This document shows positions 17,593-27,293 of a stretch of 64,000 nt of DNA, piece by piece. The position numbers and the translations under genes were made by a program. The first letter of the stretch is position 1. Every line of letters starts with the position of its first letter. The notes beneath the pieces are model-generated. The model worked only from the letters and a program-made list of their open reading frames with translations. It was not told the DNA's origin and searched no databases. The DNA is from Chroococcus sp. CMT-3BRIN-NPC107 (GTDB lineage: Bacteria; Cyanobacteriota; Cyanobacteriia; Cyanobacteriales; Chroococcidiopsidaceae): NCBI GenBank assembly GCA_019359635.1, contig JAHHGY010000003.1, positions 31,543 to 95,542 on the forward strand, read 5' to 3'.

Positions 17593-18393
17593 ATGTCTGA
17601 AACTATTACTTCTCACTACGCACCTGTAAAAAACTTTCAAGTGGACGACTTGACAGTACGACTTTGCGATCACATAACTACTCTAACGGACGATGCGGCA
17701 AAGATAGCCCAAAATTATCTATCTACTCTGCTAACAAAACAAAGTCAGGCGATAGTGATTTTAGCAACAGGTAATTCGCAACTAAAGTTTCTAGAGGCGC
17801 TGATTGCTTTAGGTAGTGTAGATTGGTCGCGGATTGTTTTTTTTCATCTCGATGAATATTTGGGAATTAGCCCCCAGCATCCGGCAAGTTTTCGCTACTA
17901 TTTGCACAAACAAGTAGAAAAACGAGTAAATGCGGCTGCTTTTCACTACATCATAGGCGATGTAGTGGAACCATTAGCAGAATGCGATCGCTATACTCAA
18001 TTATTACAGGCGCAACCCATCGATTTATGTTTTCTTGGAGTTGGCGAAAACGGTCACTTGGCTTTTAACGAACCATCGGTAGCATCCTTCGACGAAACCA
18101 GGCACATAAAATTAGTAAAACTAGAAACAGCAACCCGCCAGCAACAAGTAGGGGAAGGACATTTTGCCACTACTGAAGACGTACCGCAATATGCTTTTAC
18201 GCTCACAATTTCCCAAATTTGTAGTAGTAAAAAAATTCTTTGTCTTGCGCCAGAAAAGCGGAAAGCTAAGGCAGTACAAAATATGTTGCAACTTCCTATT
18301 TCTACAACTTGCCCTGCTTCCATTTTACGCCAGCAATCTCAAGCAACATTGTTTTTGGATACAGATTCAGCAAGTTTACTTAGCGACCTCTAG
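17593..18393 (+). CDS. nagB: Glucosamine-6-phosphate deaminase family protein
   Basis: 266 residues. The family turns glucosamine 6-phosphate into fructose 6-phosphate and ammonia. Key blocks are VILATGNSQLKFLEAL (phosphate loop), VFFHLDEYLGISPQHPASFRYYL (catalytic Asp) and CFLGVGENGHLAFNEP (active-site His region). The first loop has TGNS where TG-S/T-T is usual. 6-Phosphogluconolactonases share the fold, but the LDEYLG and GENGHLAFNEP blocks favour NagB. It stands alone, with no nagA beside it. glmM, for amino-sugar synthesis, is elsewhere in the window. Confidence 0.85.
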   Translation: MSETITSHYAPVKNFQVDDLTVRLCDHITTLTDDAAKIAQNYLSTLLTKQSQAIVILATGNSQLKFLEALIALGSVDWSRIVFFHLDEYLGISPQHPASFRYYLHKQVEKRVNAAAFHYIIGDVVEPLAECDRYTQLLQAQPIDLCFLGVGENGHLAFNEPSVASFDETRHIKLVKLETATRQQQVGEGHFATTEDVPQYAFTLTISQICSSKKILCLAPEKRKAKAVQNMLQLPISTTCPASILRQQSQATLFLDTDSASLLSDL

Positions 18394-18476
18394 CAGTTCA
18401 TTTTCTTAAGTTGGGTTTGGGTTTCTATCTTTGAACTCTATGCAACCTTTAGAAAAAACTACGAACCATCAGCTAT

Positions 18477-19358
18477 TTAATTATCTTCCCAAGTCTGCAA
18501 TTGCAAATATACCAAAATAAGTGCGAGCGCAAGTAACACTGTAGCCGCCGCCGCCGCATAACCAAAGTCAAATTGTCCAAAAGCTTCTTGGTAAATATAG
18601 TACACCAGCAAATTAGTAGAATTTAATGGACCACCACCAGTTATTACATACACTTGCTCAAAACTTCGTAGTGTAAAAATTGCTGTAGTAATTGCCGCAA
18701 ATACAATTGTCGGGCGCAATCCAGGTAAAGTAATATGCCGAAATTGCTGCCAATCATTTGCGCCATCTAACTCCGCCGCCTCGTAACGACTTGGCGGAAT
18801 TGCTTGCAATCCCGCCAAAAACACCACCATGTTAAAACCTAGCTGTTTCCAAATACTCAATAAAATCAATACAGGCATTGCCCAAACCGTACTACCTAGC
18901 CAGGGAATCGGTGCAAGTCCAAATATATTTAATAGTCCATTAACCGCGCCTTCAGTTTGAAATAGCCAGCGAAAACCCAAGCCAGCAGCGACAAGAGACG
19001 TTATTGAAGGCAAAAAATAAGCGCTGCGTAATAGTCCTCGGAGACTGATAGAACGATTTAGTAGTACAGCTAATCCTAAAGGTATTACTAAGCTAGGAAT
19101 TACTGTTGCAATGGTGAAATAAGTAGTATTGACTAAAACTTGCCAAAAATCTGGGGTAAGGAGCAAACGCCAGTAGTTTCTTAAACCAATCCATTGGATG
19201 CCAGAGGAGGTAAAACTACCAGTAGTAAAGCTGAGGTAAAACAAATAAGCAATGGGATAAAGAAGAAATACACCCAAAAATATCAATGCTGGAGTCAGAA
19301 ATATCCAAGCCGCGACTTCCTCATTATCCGATCGCACCCTACTATAGAGTTTTGCCAT
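18477..19358 (-). CDS. Carbohydrate ABC transporter permease (MalF/UgpA type)
   Basis: 293 residues with six predicted membrane helices. The ABC-permease EAA loop reads YEAAELDGANDWQQFRHITLPGLRPTI (about residues 193-219), and the N-terminal VAAWIFLTPALIFLGVFLLYPIAYLFYLSF is typical of MalF-like sugar permeases. There is no binding protein, second permease or ATPase beside it, so the partners must be elsewhere. It is divergent from purN with only 18 bases between the two start codons. The substrate is unknown. Confidence 0.88.
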   Translation of the reverse strand: MAKLYSRVRSDNEEVAAWIFLTPALIFLGVFLLYPIAYLFYLSFTTGSFTSSGIQWIGLRNYWRLLLTPDFWQVLVNTTYFTIATVIPSLVIPLGLAVLLNRSISLRGLLRSAYFLPSITSLVAAGLGFRWLFQTEGAVNGLLNIFGLAPIPWLGSTVWAMPVLILLSIWKQLGFNMVVFLAGLQAIPPSRYEAAELDGANDWQQFRHITLPGLRPTIVFAAITTAIFTLRSFEQVYVITGGGPLNSTNLLVYYIYQEAFGQFDFGYAAAAATVLLALALILVYLQLQTWEDN

Positions 19359-19376
19359 TTATAAAATTTTTCCTGT

Positions 19377-20033
19377 ATGACGCTGCCTTCAGTTTGTAAT
19401 GAATCTAGTGCTAGTCTAGTTTCTCCAAGTATTTCCTGTATTCCAACTCAAAATACGCCTTTAAAACTAGGAGTTTTAGCTTCTGGTAGTGGAAGTAACT
19501 TTGAAGCTGTAGCAGAAGCTATCAAAAATGGGCTATTAAACGCTCAAATTAAAGTATTAATCTACAACAATCCTCAAGCAAAAGTTGTAGAACGGGCAGC
19601 TTCGTGGAATATACCAGCCGTTTTACTCAATCACCGCGACTTTAGTAGTCGGGAAGAATTAGACTTGCAAATCATTGAGTGTTTGCAGCAGCACGATGTC
19701 AACTGGGTAATTATGGCTGGCTGGATGCGAGTAGTCACGCCAGTTTTAATTAATGCTTTTCCAAACCAAATTATCAATATTCATCCTAGTTTATTGCCCA
19801 GTTTTAAAGGCGTAAAAGCCGTAGAACAGGCGCTGGAAGCGGGGGTAAAGATAACTGGCTGTACGGTGCATTTAGTATGCCCACAAGTAGATAGCGGCAC
19901 TATTTTGTGCCAAGCTGCCGTACCTATATTACCCAACGATACCGCCGAAACTTTGCATGATCGCATTCAAATTCAAGAACACCGAATACTACCACAGGCG
20001 ATCGCTCTTGCAGCTAATTTAAACTTAAAATAA
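19377..20033 (+). CDS. purN: Phosphoribosylglycinamide formyltransferase
   Basis: 218 residues. It transfers a formyl group from 10-formyl-THF to GAR in purine synthesis. The core starts at LKLGVLASGSGSNFEAVAEAI (about residues 30-50). The catalytic NIHPSLLPSFKG (Asn/His) and the Asp in CPQVDSGTILCQAAVPI are present. About 28 extra residues precede the core, as is usual in cyanobacterial versions. The start lies 18 bases from the start of the divergent ABC permease. Confidence 0.94.
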   Translation: MTLPSVCNESSASLVSPSISCIPTQNTPLKLGVLASGSGSNFEAVAEAIKNGLLNAQIKVLIYNNPQAKVVERAASWNIPAVLLNHRDFSSREELDLQIIECLQQHDVNWVIMAGWMRVVTPVLINAFPNQIINIHPSLLPSFKGVKAVEQALEAGVKITGCTVHLVCPQVDSGTILCQAAVPILPNDTAETLHDRIQIQEHRILPQAIALAANLNLK

Positions 20034-20060
20034 AGGGTAGAAAGAACAGAGGATTATCCA

Positions 20061-20822
20061 ATGGTAATATTTGACTCCAAGCTCAACTTACCAAGTAGCG
20101 AGGAACTGCCTTGTTCGGACGATGCGCCAGTGGATAACGAAAATCAAAATTTTATCCCCAATTTTCTCTTATTTTTATTAGAGTTTATCTGGGCAGAGCG
20201 TCAAGATTGGTTTTTCGCCGTCGATATGGGTGTTTATCATACGACAGGCATTAATCCTCTTGTCCCTATAGTCCCCGATGGTTTTTTGAGTTTGGGAACG
20301 AGTCGTCGCAAGCCGGGGAATGTATCACGCAATAGCTATGTACTGTGGGAAGAAGATTACATTCCACCAATTTTTGTTTTAGAAACTGTATCGCAAACCC
20401 CAGGGGGCGAATATAGCTCTAAAATGGCAACCTATGCCAACTTAGGGGTTTTATACTATGTAGTTTACAACCCCCAATACTGGAAACGCTCCAAACACCA
20501 GCCTTTTGAGGTATATAAATTAATTGACGGACAATATCAGTTACAAGCTGGTGAACCTTTTTGGATGCCTGAAATTGGCTTAGGAATTGGACGCGCCACA
20601 AGTTGGAGTGGTGGTTTAGAGCGTGAGGTTTTGTATTGGTATGACGAGAAAGGAAATAGATACTTTACTCCTGAAGAATTAGCCGAACAAGAACGTCAAA
20701 AAGCTGAGCAAGAACGCCAAAGAGCCGAGCAGGAACACCACCGAGCAGAAAATGCCGAACAACAGTTAGAAGCTCTCCTTGCTAAGTTAAAAGCAAGCGG
20801 CATAGATACAGATACGCTTTAA
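20061..20822 (+). CDS. Uma2 family endonuclease-like protein
   Basis: 253 residues. The DUF820/Uma2 domain fills about residues 40-210 and shows VPDGFLSLG, the strand VLETVSQTPGGEYSSKMATYANLGVLYYVVYNP and a PD-(D/E)XK-like spacing (Asp in VPDG, Glu in VLET). A charged coiled coil of repeated EQERQKAEQERQ-type heptads follows (about 210-245). The family is greatly expanded in cyanobacteria, and its function is unclear. It is followed by a HIP1-built terminator. Confidence 0.85.
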   Translation: MVIFDSKLNLPSSEELPCSDDAPVDNENQNFIPNFLLFLLEFIWAERQDWFFAVDMGVYHTTGINPLVPIVPDGFLSLGTSRRKPGNVSRNSYVLWEEDYIPPIFVLETVSQTPGGEYSSKMATYANLGVLYYVVYNPQYWKRSKHQPFEVYKLIDGQYQLQAGEPFWMPEIGLGIGRATSWSGGLEREVLYWYDEKGNRYFTPEELAEQERQKAEQERQRAEQEHHRAENAEQQLEALLAKLKASGIDTDTL

Positions 20823-20852
20823 AATATTTTAGGCAAATAATTGTTGATTAAA

Positions 20853-20890
20853 GCGATCGCCTTTTGTTACTAAAGGCGATCGCATTTTAT
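20853..20890 (+). terminator. Terminator built from HIP1 palindromes
   Basis: Arms GCGATCGCCTTT (20853-20864) and AAAGGCGATCGC (20872-20883) pair perfectly over 12 bases, with a 7-base loop and an ATTTTAT tail. Each arm carries one HIP1 octamer. Confidence 0.7.
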
Positions 20891-21011
20891 CAGCATCAGT
20901 ATGTATTATTACTTAGGCTGTTACATTTTATGTAACTCTTAACTATTTCATTTACTTAGCAGTCATACTAGCAACAATTACAATTTTAAGCTGAGTTTTT
21001 GTTGTTAGATT

Positions 21012-21869
21012 ATGCTTTTTAAAGATGTCCGCGACTATCAAATATTATTTTTATCTAGTTTCCTTATTTTAGGTATTAGTACAAAAGATTGGACGTTGAA
21101 GCCGGAATTAACTATCGTCTTGTTACTAACTTGTATTATTAGCCAGTGGTTTAATGAAGAATTAAAAACCTATCTGTCAACTAAAAATATATCTTTGTGT
21201 AATCCTTTAAAATTACTTTCGCTACGTAGTGCAATAATTACAGCTTTAGGATTAAGTTTGTTGTTACGTGCTGATAGTTATTTGACAATGATACTAGCGG
21301 GATTTTTGGCAATTTCAAGTAAATTTGTTTTCAAAGTTGACGACAAACATTTTTTTAATCCAGCTAACTTTGGCATTATTTCAGTTTTAACTATTATGCC
21401 AGATGCTTGGGTTTCTCCTGGGCAATGGGGAGATGATTGGTGGTACGCGCTTTTATTTTTTGGTACGGGAGGTATCATTTTAAAGCAAGTAGGAAGATGG
21501 GATACAAGCGTCGTTTTTTTAGTTACTTATGCTGGGTTAGAGGCAATTAGAAATATTTGGCTAGGTTGGACTATAGATGTATTTTTACATCGACTTATGA
21601 GCGGTTCTTTACTATTATTTGCTTTATTTATGCTTACCGATCCGCGTTCAATTCCTAGTGCTGAAAATGGTCGCTATATTTGGGCTGTTTGTATTGCAGG
21701 ATTAACTTTTATTCTACGCAATCAGTTTTTTATTTCTACCGCTATTTTTTGGGCGTTATTTGCGCTTGCACCGCTAACAATTATTTTAGATATTATTTGG
21801 ACTGCACCAAGATTTACTTGGTTGCAAGCAAATGATAATTCATTACTTACAGCCAAAACTAATATTTGA
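21012..21869 (+). CDS. RnfD/NqrB-like membrane protein
   Basis: 285 residues with about eight to nine predicted membrane helices. The sequence DKHFFNPANFGIISVLTIMPDAWVSPGQWG and HRLMSGSLLLFALFMLTDPRSIPSAENGRYIW matches the RnfD/NqrB-like family. The SGAT-type flavinylation motif of true RnfD/NqrB is not visible, and no other Rnf subunit is nearby. A redox complex is therefore doubtful. The downstream DUF2330 gene starts 15 bases later, a linkage that suggests a joint envelope function. Confidence 0.75.
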   Translation: MLFKDVRDYQILFLSSFLILGISTKDWTLKPELTIVLLLTCIISQWFNEELKTYLSTKNISLCNPLKLLSLRSAIITALGLSLLLRADSYLTMILAGFLAISSKFVFKVDDKHFFNPANFGIISVLTIMPDAWVSPGQWGDDWWYALLFFGTGGIILKQVGRWDTSVVFLVTYAGLEAIRNIWLGWTIDVFLHRLMSGSLLLFALFMLTDPRSIPSAENGRYIWAVCIAGLTFILRNQFFISTAIFWALFALAPLTIILDIIWTAPRFTWLQANDNSLLTAKTNI

Positions 21870-21884
21870 TATCTGGAGGTTTTT

Positions 21885-23201
21885 GTGATTAAACAATTAT
21901 CAAAGTTGTTAATAATAGCTTTTATAGCGACTATTTGCTTTGTTCCTAGTGCGTGGGCATTTTGTGGATTTTATGTCTCCAAAGCTGATACTAAGCTTTA
22001 CAATAAAGCGTCTCAAGTAGTAATTGCTCGTGATGGCAACCGCACAGTTTTAACTATGGCAAATGACTACCAAGGCGATGTCAAAGATTTTGCTTTAGTT
22101 GTACCTGTACCCGTAGTTTTAAAAGCTGAACAAGTACGTGTCAGTGAAAGTAAAATTATCGAACGCTTAGAGGCTTTTAGCGCTCCTAGATTAGTAGAAT
22201 ATTTTGATGAAGATCCTTGTGCAACTGACTATTTTAATGATGGTGCGCTTAGAAGCCCAGCAGCAGCGCCAGTAGCGCAAGAGTTGGGAAATAGTAGTAG
22301 ACGCGATCGCTCTTTAGGAGTTACGGTAGAAGCCAAATTTACTGTAGGCGAGTACGATATTGTAGTTCTAAGCGCTAAAGAATCTAATGGCTTAGAAACT
22401 TGGTTGAATATTAATGGTTACAAAATACCTAAAGGTGCAAAACAAATATTGCAGCCTTACATTCGCCAAAAAATGAAGTTTTTTGTTGCTAAGGTAAACT
22501 TAGCAGAATTTGATAAGTCTGGTTACGAATTTCTTCGACCATTAACAATGGCTTTTGAATCGCCAAAATTCATGTTACCTATTCGTTTAGGCATGATAAA
22601 TTCAACAAATGAGCAAGATTTACTTGTTTATATTTTGTCGCCCAAAGGACAAACAGAATTAACAAATTACCGCACTGTAAAAATTCCCTCGGATGTAAAT
22701 ATCCCTTTATTTGTAAAAGATGAATTTGGCGGCTTTTATAAGTCAATGTTTCAAACGGCTTACACCAAAGAAAATAAAAAAGTAGCCTTTCTCGAATATG
22801 CTTGGAATATGAATAGTTGCGATCCTTGTTCTGCCGAACCTTTAAACCCTGAAGAATTACGAAAAGCTGGGGTTTTCTGGTTAGATTCATCAGATAACAG
22901 TAATGTGTTTCTTACTCGCTTGCACGTCCGCTACAGCCGCGATAAATTTCCTGAAGATTTGATGTTTCAAGAAACCTCAAATAATCAGTTTTTTCAAGGT
23001 AGATATGTTTTGCATCATCCTTTTAAAGGCGAACTTAAATGCGACGCAGGAAGACAGTATCAAAGGTCTTTATCTCGAAGATTTGAACAAGAATCGCAAA
23101 CTTTAGCTAGGCTTACTGGGTGGAAAATTCAAGATATTCGCAGAAGGAATAATGTTCCTACAAATTCCTCGGTTCCTTGGTGGCGTAGGTTTTGGTTTTA
23201 A
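21885..23201 (+). CDS. DUF2330 domain-containing secreted protein
   Basis: 438 residues, starting with GTG; a GGAGG site lies five bases upstream. The signal peptide ends near PSAWA (about residue 25), and the mature protein starts with FCGFYVSKADTKLYNKASQVVIARD, the hallmark of DUF2330. Conserved blocks include VVPVPVVLKAEQVRVSE and the Cys-containing WNMNSCDPCSAEP. The function is unknown. It is probably anchored or periplasmic, and is encoded 15 bases after the RnfD-like gene. Confidence 0.85.
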   Translation: MIKQLSKLLIIAFIATICFVPSAWAFCGFYVSKADTKLYNKASQVVIARDGNRTVLTMANDYQGDVKDFALVVPVPVVLKAEQVRVSESKIIERLEAFSAPRLVEYFDEDPCATDYFNDGALRSPAAAPVAQELGNSSRRDRSLGVTVEAKFTVGEYDIVVLSAKESNGLETWLNINGYKIPKGAKQILQPYIRQKMKFFVAKVNLAEFDKSGYEFLRPLTMAFESPKFMLPIRLGMINSTNEQDLLVYILSPKGQTELTNYRTVKIPSDVNIPLFVKDEFGGFYKSMFQTAYTKENKKVAFLEYAWNMNSCDPCSAEPLNPEELRKAGVFWLDSSDNSNVFLTRLHVRYSRDKFPEDLMFQETSNNQFFQGRYVLHHPFKGELKCDAGRQYQRSLSRRFEQESQTLARLTGWKIQDIRRRNNVPTNSSVPWWRRFWF

Positions 23202-23305
23202 TTTAATTATTTAGCTTAACGTTAGGAAGGTTAAATATTGATTTAGGGCTGGTATGTTTACCCTTCTTATCTTCTGTCAATTCTATTTTGTACTTTGATG
23301 TTCAA

Positions 23306-24441
23306 TTAGCTCATAATTATTGAATCTTTGTTAATTTTACGCAGGTAAGTTTTTGTGCCAGCATTCATAAATACAGTTAGCTTAGGCTTATCACTATAAA
23401 TTGTATTTGCTAAAAAACTGTCGCAGGATAAATATTTTTCATCATACTCAATAACATTTTTGCGAAGTTGTTCAACTTGAGCTTTATCCATACTAATAAT
23501 TAATTTAATTGCTTCTATTAAATCTTCTTTTGTAGTAAATTTAACGCAATTTCTCAAATGTTCTAGTGAAGGAAAAAACCAATCGGGATAGTTAGTTATT
23601 GGGATAGCGCCTACAGACATTGATTCAATAGCATTGTGGCATAGCATAGTAACTCCTGGCGCGCAAAGAAAAAAGTCACTCTTAGCTAAAACTTCTAGCT
23701 ATTTTGTTTGTGGAACCCGAAAATTCATTTTATCTTGTTCTAAAATTATACCCTTTTGTTGATAGTCTCCATTAAGTAATAGCTCTACATGCTCCCAATT
23801 TTTTACTGCAAGTATTTCATTGCCTAAATAAGAATTTACTGTATGGATTACTGTTGCTCGCGGCATAATTTTAAGCTTGCTTAAAATACTTTGAGGGTTG
23901 GTTGTTGAGTAGCAAAGAGGATCGACATTTCCAGCAAAAAGTAATCGGATTTTTCTAATTGTAGTTTGTAAGTTTTTAATTTCTGAATATTGGTCTGTAG
24001 AGTAAATAGAAGGGTGCATCATATAGGGCATGAAAGCCCAATCATAATGGGGAGGAATAGGTAAAGAAATATCAAATTCTATATTAATTATCTTTCCCCA
24101 TGTTTTTGATGTCCAACTCTGGATTGCTCGATCGTATATAAGTATTTTGTCTTCAGTATTTTTAGGCAGCGTTTTTGCAAAAACAAGATTGTTAAGTTTA
24201 TACCATGATAATCCATCTTATAGTAATCCCAAAAACTAATTTTTTTGACAAGAGCGACCTTTCCTTGCGTAAATGTCAAAAACCTTAGTAGTAGGTATAA
24301 ATATCTTCCCTTATCTTCGTAGTAAATGTTTCTTTCTTGTATATAGACATATATTTGTATATCTCTAGTTTCTTGACTTCTAGCTTTAATATTAATGGTG
24401 TCGCGAATATATTTAGGTAATATATTAATAATTTCTTGTAT
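23306..24441 (-). pseudogene. Decayed glycosyltransferase-like gene
   Basis: Read on the minus strand, one protein of about 378 residues can be rebuilt from three pieces. From 24441 the frame reads IQEIINILPKYIRD ... KKISFWDYY without an ATG start; an in-frame TAA precedes it. At about 24218-24222 (run of A) one base is missing, and the next frame continues KDGLSWYKLNN ... MNFRVPQTK to a TAG at 23699-23701. The same frame then continues as LEVLAKSDFFLCAPGVTMLCHNAIESMSVGAIPI to 23306. The AIESMSVGAIPITNYPDWF segment resembles the C-terminal donor-binding motif of family 1/exostosin-like glycosyltransferases. The natural product and substrate are unknown. There are two or three lesions, so it is most likely dead. 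Confidence 0.75.
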
Positions 24442-24823
24442 TTATTTTATAATTGACACTTGAGTATTTTATTAAGTAAAACAATATTATTAAATATTCT
24501 AGTGTAAGTTTAGAAAAAGAAAGCATTAATATCTATTTTTTGAAACCCTCAGCAAAAGCAAAAACTTGTATAAAAAATCGTAAGTATAATTTAATAATTG
24601 CAATATGATACTTGTAACTAGATTGAAAATGGTTGTCAGTTAAGAATTTTCAAATCGCCATAGCAATTTTGTGGGGAGTTTTATGTATACTTAATTACAA
24701 ATTTCTGGTAAATTTACGACGTTTGAATAGCTATAAATCACTAAAAAATAGTCAAGTAATAAAATTAGCTAATTGATAAGTTAATTAAAGCTAAACAAGA
24801 TTTACCAATAAGAAGGAATAATT
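24442..24823. other. AT-rich spacer upstream of ppsA
   Basis: 382 very AT-rich bases with no gene. It may hold the lost promoter and start of the decayed minus-strand gene and the promoter of ppsA. An AGAAGGA ribosome site precedes the ppsA ATG. No hairpin or known regulatory motif was recognised. Confidence 0.4.
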
Positions 24824-27259
24824 ATGGCTACAGAACAGGAAAAGTCTGTTTCATCCTCTAAAAAGCGATCGCTAATTCTGTGGTTTGATGAAGTCGGAAT
24901 TAGCGATATTGACCTAGTAGGAGGAAAAAATGCCTCTTTAGGAGAAATGATCCAGCAATTAGTTCCTAACGGGGTAAAAGTTCCTAACGGATTTGCAACC
25001 ACAGCTTACGCTTTTCGCTACTTTATTGAAAAAGCTGGATTAAAAGCAAAGTTAAAAAGCTTATTTGCAACCTTGGATATAAATGATGTCTATCAATTGC
25101 AACAAGCAGGGAAACAAGCGCGAAGTCTGATGATGCACACCGTTTTTCCTGTAGAACTCACACATGCGATCGCCGAGTCTTACACGCAATTATGTCAAAA
25201 ATACGGCATTGATACCGATGTAGCAGTCCGTTCTAGCGCAACGGCGGAAGATTTACCCGATGCTAGTTTTGCTGGACAACAGGAAACTTATCTCAACGTC
25301 CATAGCAACCAAGGAGTTTTAGCAGCTTGTCATCGTTGCTTTGCTTCTTTATTTACCGATCGCGCAATTTCTTACCGCCATCATAGAGGTTTTGACCACT
25401 TAGAGGTAGCGCTTTCTGTGGGTGTCCAAAAAATGGTACGTTCCGATTTAGCTTGTTCTGGGGTAATGTTTTCGATCGATACCGAAACAGGCTTTAAAAA
25501 TGCCGTGCTAATTTCTGCGGCTTATGGATTGGGGGAAAATGTCGTTCAAGGCGCAGTTAATCCCGATGAATACAATGTATTTAAGCCGACTTTAAAGCAG
25601 GGATTTCGCCCAATTTTAAAGAAAAGAATCGGCAGTAAAGAACTAAAAATGGTCTACGATGACGGTTCTAAGTTTACTAAAAATGTATTGGTAGACGCAG
25701 AAAGTCGCGCTAAATATGCTTTGGAAGATGAGGAGATTTTACAACTAGCAAAATGGGCGTGCGAAATTGAGGATCATTACACCAAAATCCACAACCAATA
25801 TACGCCGATGGATATGGAATGGGCGAAAGATGGTATGACGGGGGAATTATTTATCGTTCAAGCTAGACCAGAAACCGTACAGTCGCAAAAATCCCAAAAT
25901 ATCTTACGTAGCTATCATTTTACAGAAAAAAATGCCCGATCGCCCTTAGTTACTGGTCGTAGTGTGGGAGAAGCCATCGGTCAAGGTTTAGTAAGAATTA
26001 TTGTAGATGCTGGTAGAATCGACCAATTCCGCGCTGGAGAAGTGCTAGTAACTAATCGCACCGATCCCGATTGGGAACCAATAATGAAAAAAGCTAGTGC
26101 GATCGTGACAAATTCTGGTGGCAGAACCTGCCACGCAGCGATTATTGCTAGAGAAATGGGCATTCCGGCGATCGTTGGTACGAGTAATGCTACAGAAGTT
26201 TTAAAAACTAGTCAAGAAGTAACTATTTCTTGCGCGGAAGGGGAAGAAGGACGAGTTTATCCTGGGTTATTACCTTTTGAAGTTAGAGAAGTACCTTTAG
26301 AAAACTTACCCCGCACTCGTACTAAAATTTTAATGAATGTGGGAAATCCCGCCGAAGCTTTTAGTTTTTCGGCGATTCCTAATGATGGTGTAGGATTGGC
26401 GCGGCTAGAATTTATTATTGCCAACTACATCCAAGTGCATCCTCTAGCTTTAATTCACTACGACAAGTTAGACGATGAAACTGTTAAAGAAAAAATTGCC
26501 CAGCTTACGCAACTGTACGACTATAAACCCCAGTATTTTATCGATAAGTTAGCACGGGGAGTAGCGACGATCGCATCGGCATTTTATCCCAACCCTGTAA
26601 TTGTGCGGATGAGCGATTTTAAAACCAACGAATACGCTAATTTATTGGGTGGAAAACAATTTGAACCCAAAGAAGAAAACCCAATGCTTGGTTGGCGCGG
26701 TGCAAGTCGCTATTATGACGAACGTTACTGCGAAGCTTACGCGCTAGAATGTCACGCCTTAAAGCGGGTACGGGATGAAATGGGTTTAACCAACGTTATC
26801 CCAATGATTCCTTTTTGTCGTACCCCCGATGAAGGTAAGCGGGTAATTGCAGAAATGGCAAAACACGGCTTAGAAAGGGGCGTTAATGGGCTAGAAGTGT
26901 ATGTAATGTGCGAATTGCCAAGTAATGTAATTATGGCGGAAGAATTTAGCCAAGTATTTGATGGCTTTTCAATTGGTTCTAATGACTTAACGCAACTAAC
27001 ACTAGGTTTAGATCGAGATTCGGCTTTAGTTTCGCACTTATTTGACGAACGTAGCGTTGGAGTAAAGCGAATGGTACAAATTGCGATCGCAACGGCTAAG
27101 AAAAATCATCGCAAAATTGGCATTTGCGGTCAAGCACCCAGCGATTACCCAGAGTTTGCTAAGTTTTTAGTAGAGCAAGGTATTGACTCTATTAGTCTCA
27201 ATCCCGATTCGGTACTTAAGACTTTGCTGATAGTAGCGGACGCAGAAAAGGTATCTTAG
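24824..27259 (+). CDS. ppsA: Phosphoenolpyruvate synthase
   Basis: 811 residues, full length. It converts pyruvate, ATP and water to PEP, AMP and phosphate. The ATP-grasp domain is N-terminal (VGGKNASLGEMIQQL, VAVRSSATAEDLPDASFAGQQET). The swivelling phosphohistidine domain has TNSGGRTCHAAIIAREMG with His437. The C-terminal PEP/pyruvate TIM barrel has MIPFCRTPDEGKRV, FSIGSNDLTQLTLGLDRD and GICGQAPSDYPEF. It supports carbon flow back to PEP. It is followed 34 bases later by a PMT-family gene. Confidence 0.95.
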   Translation: MATEQEKSVSSSKKRSLILWFDEVGISDIDLVGGKNASLGEMIQQLVPNGVKVPNGFATTAYAFRYFIEKAGLKAKLKSLFATLDINDVYQLQQAGKQARSLMMHTVFPVELTHAIAESYTQLCQKYGIDTDVAVRSSATAEDLPDASFAGQQETYLNVHSNQGVLAACHRCFASLFTDRAISYRHHRGFDHLEVALSVGVQKMVRSDLACSGVMFSIDTETGFKNAVLISAAYGLGENVVQGAVNPDEYNVFKPTLKQGFRPILKKRIGSKELKMVYDDGSKFTKNVLVDAESRAKYALEDEEILQLAKWACEIEDHYTKIHNQYTPMDMEWAKDGMTGELFIVQARPETVQSQKSQNILRSYHFTEKNARSPLVTGRSVGEAIGQGLVRIIVDAGRIDQFRAGEVLVTNRTDPDWEPIMKKASAIVTNSGGRTCHAAIIAREMGIPAIVGTSNATEVLKTSQEVTISCAEGEEGRVYPGLLPFEVREVPLENLPRTRTKILMNVGNPAEAFSFSAIPNDGVGLARLEFIIANYIQVHPLALIHYDKLDDETVKEKIAQLTQLYDYKPQYFIDKLARGVATIASAFYPNPVIVRMSDFKTNEYANLLGGKQFEPKEENPMLGWRGASRYYDERYCEAYALECHALKRVRDEMGLTNVIPMIPFCRTPDEGKRVIAEMAKHGLERGVNGLEVYVMCELPSNVIMAEEFSQVFDGFSIGSNDLTQLTLGLDRDSALVSHLFDERSVGVKRMVQIAIATAKKNHRKIGICGQAPSDYPEFAKFLVEQGIDSISLNPDSVLKTLLIVADAEKVS

Positions 27260-27293
27260 TTTGAATATACGTTGAGCTAAGAATCCTTGTAAT

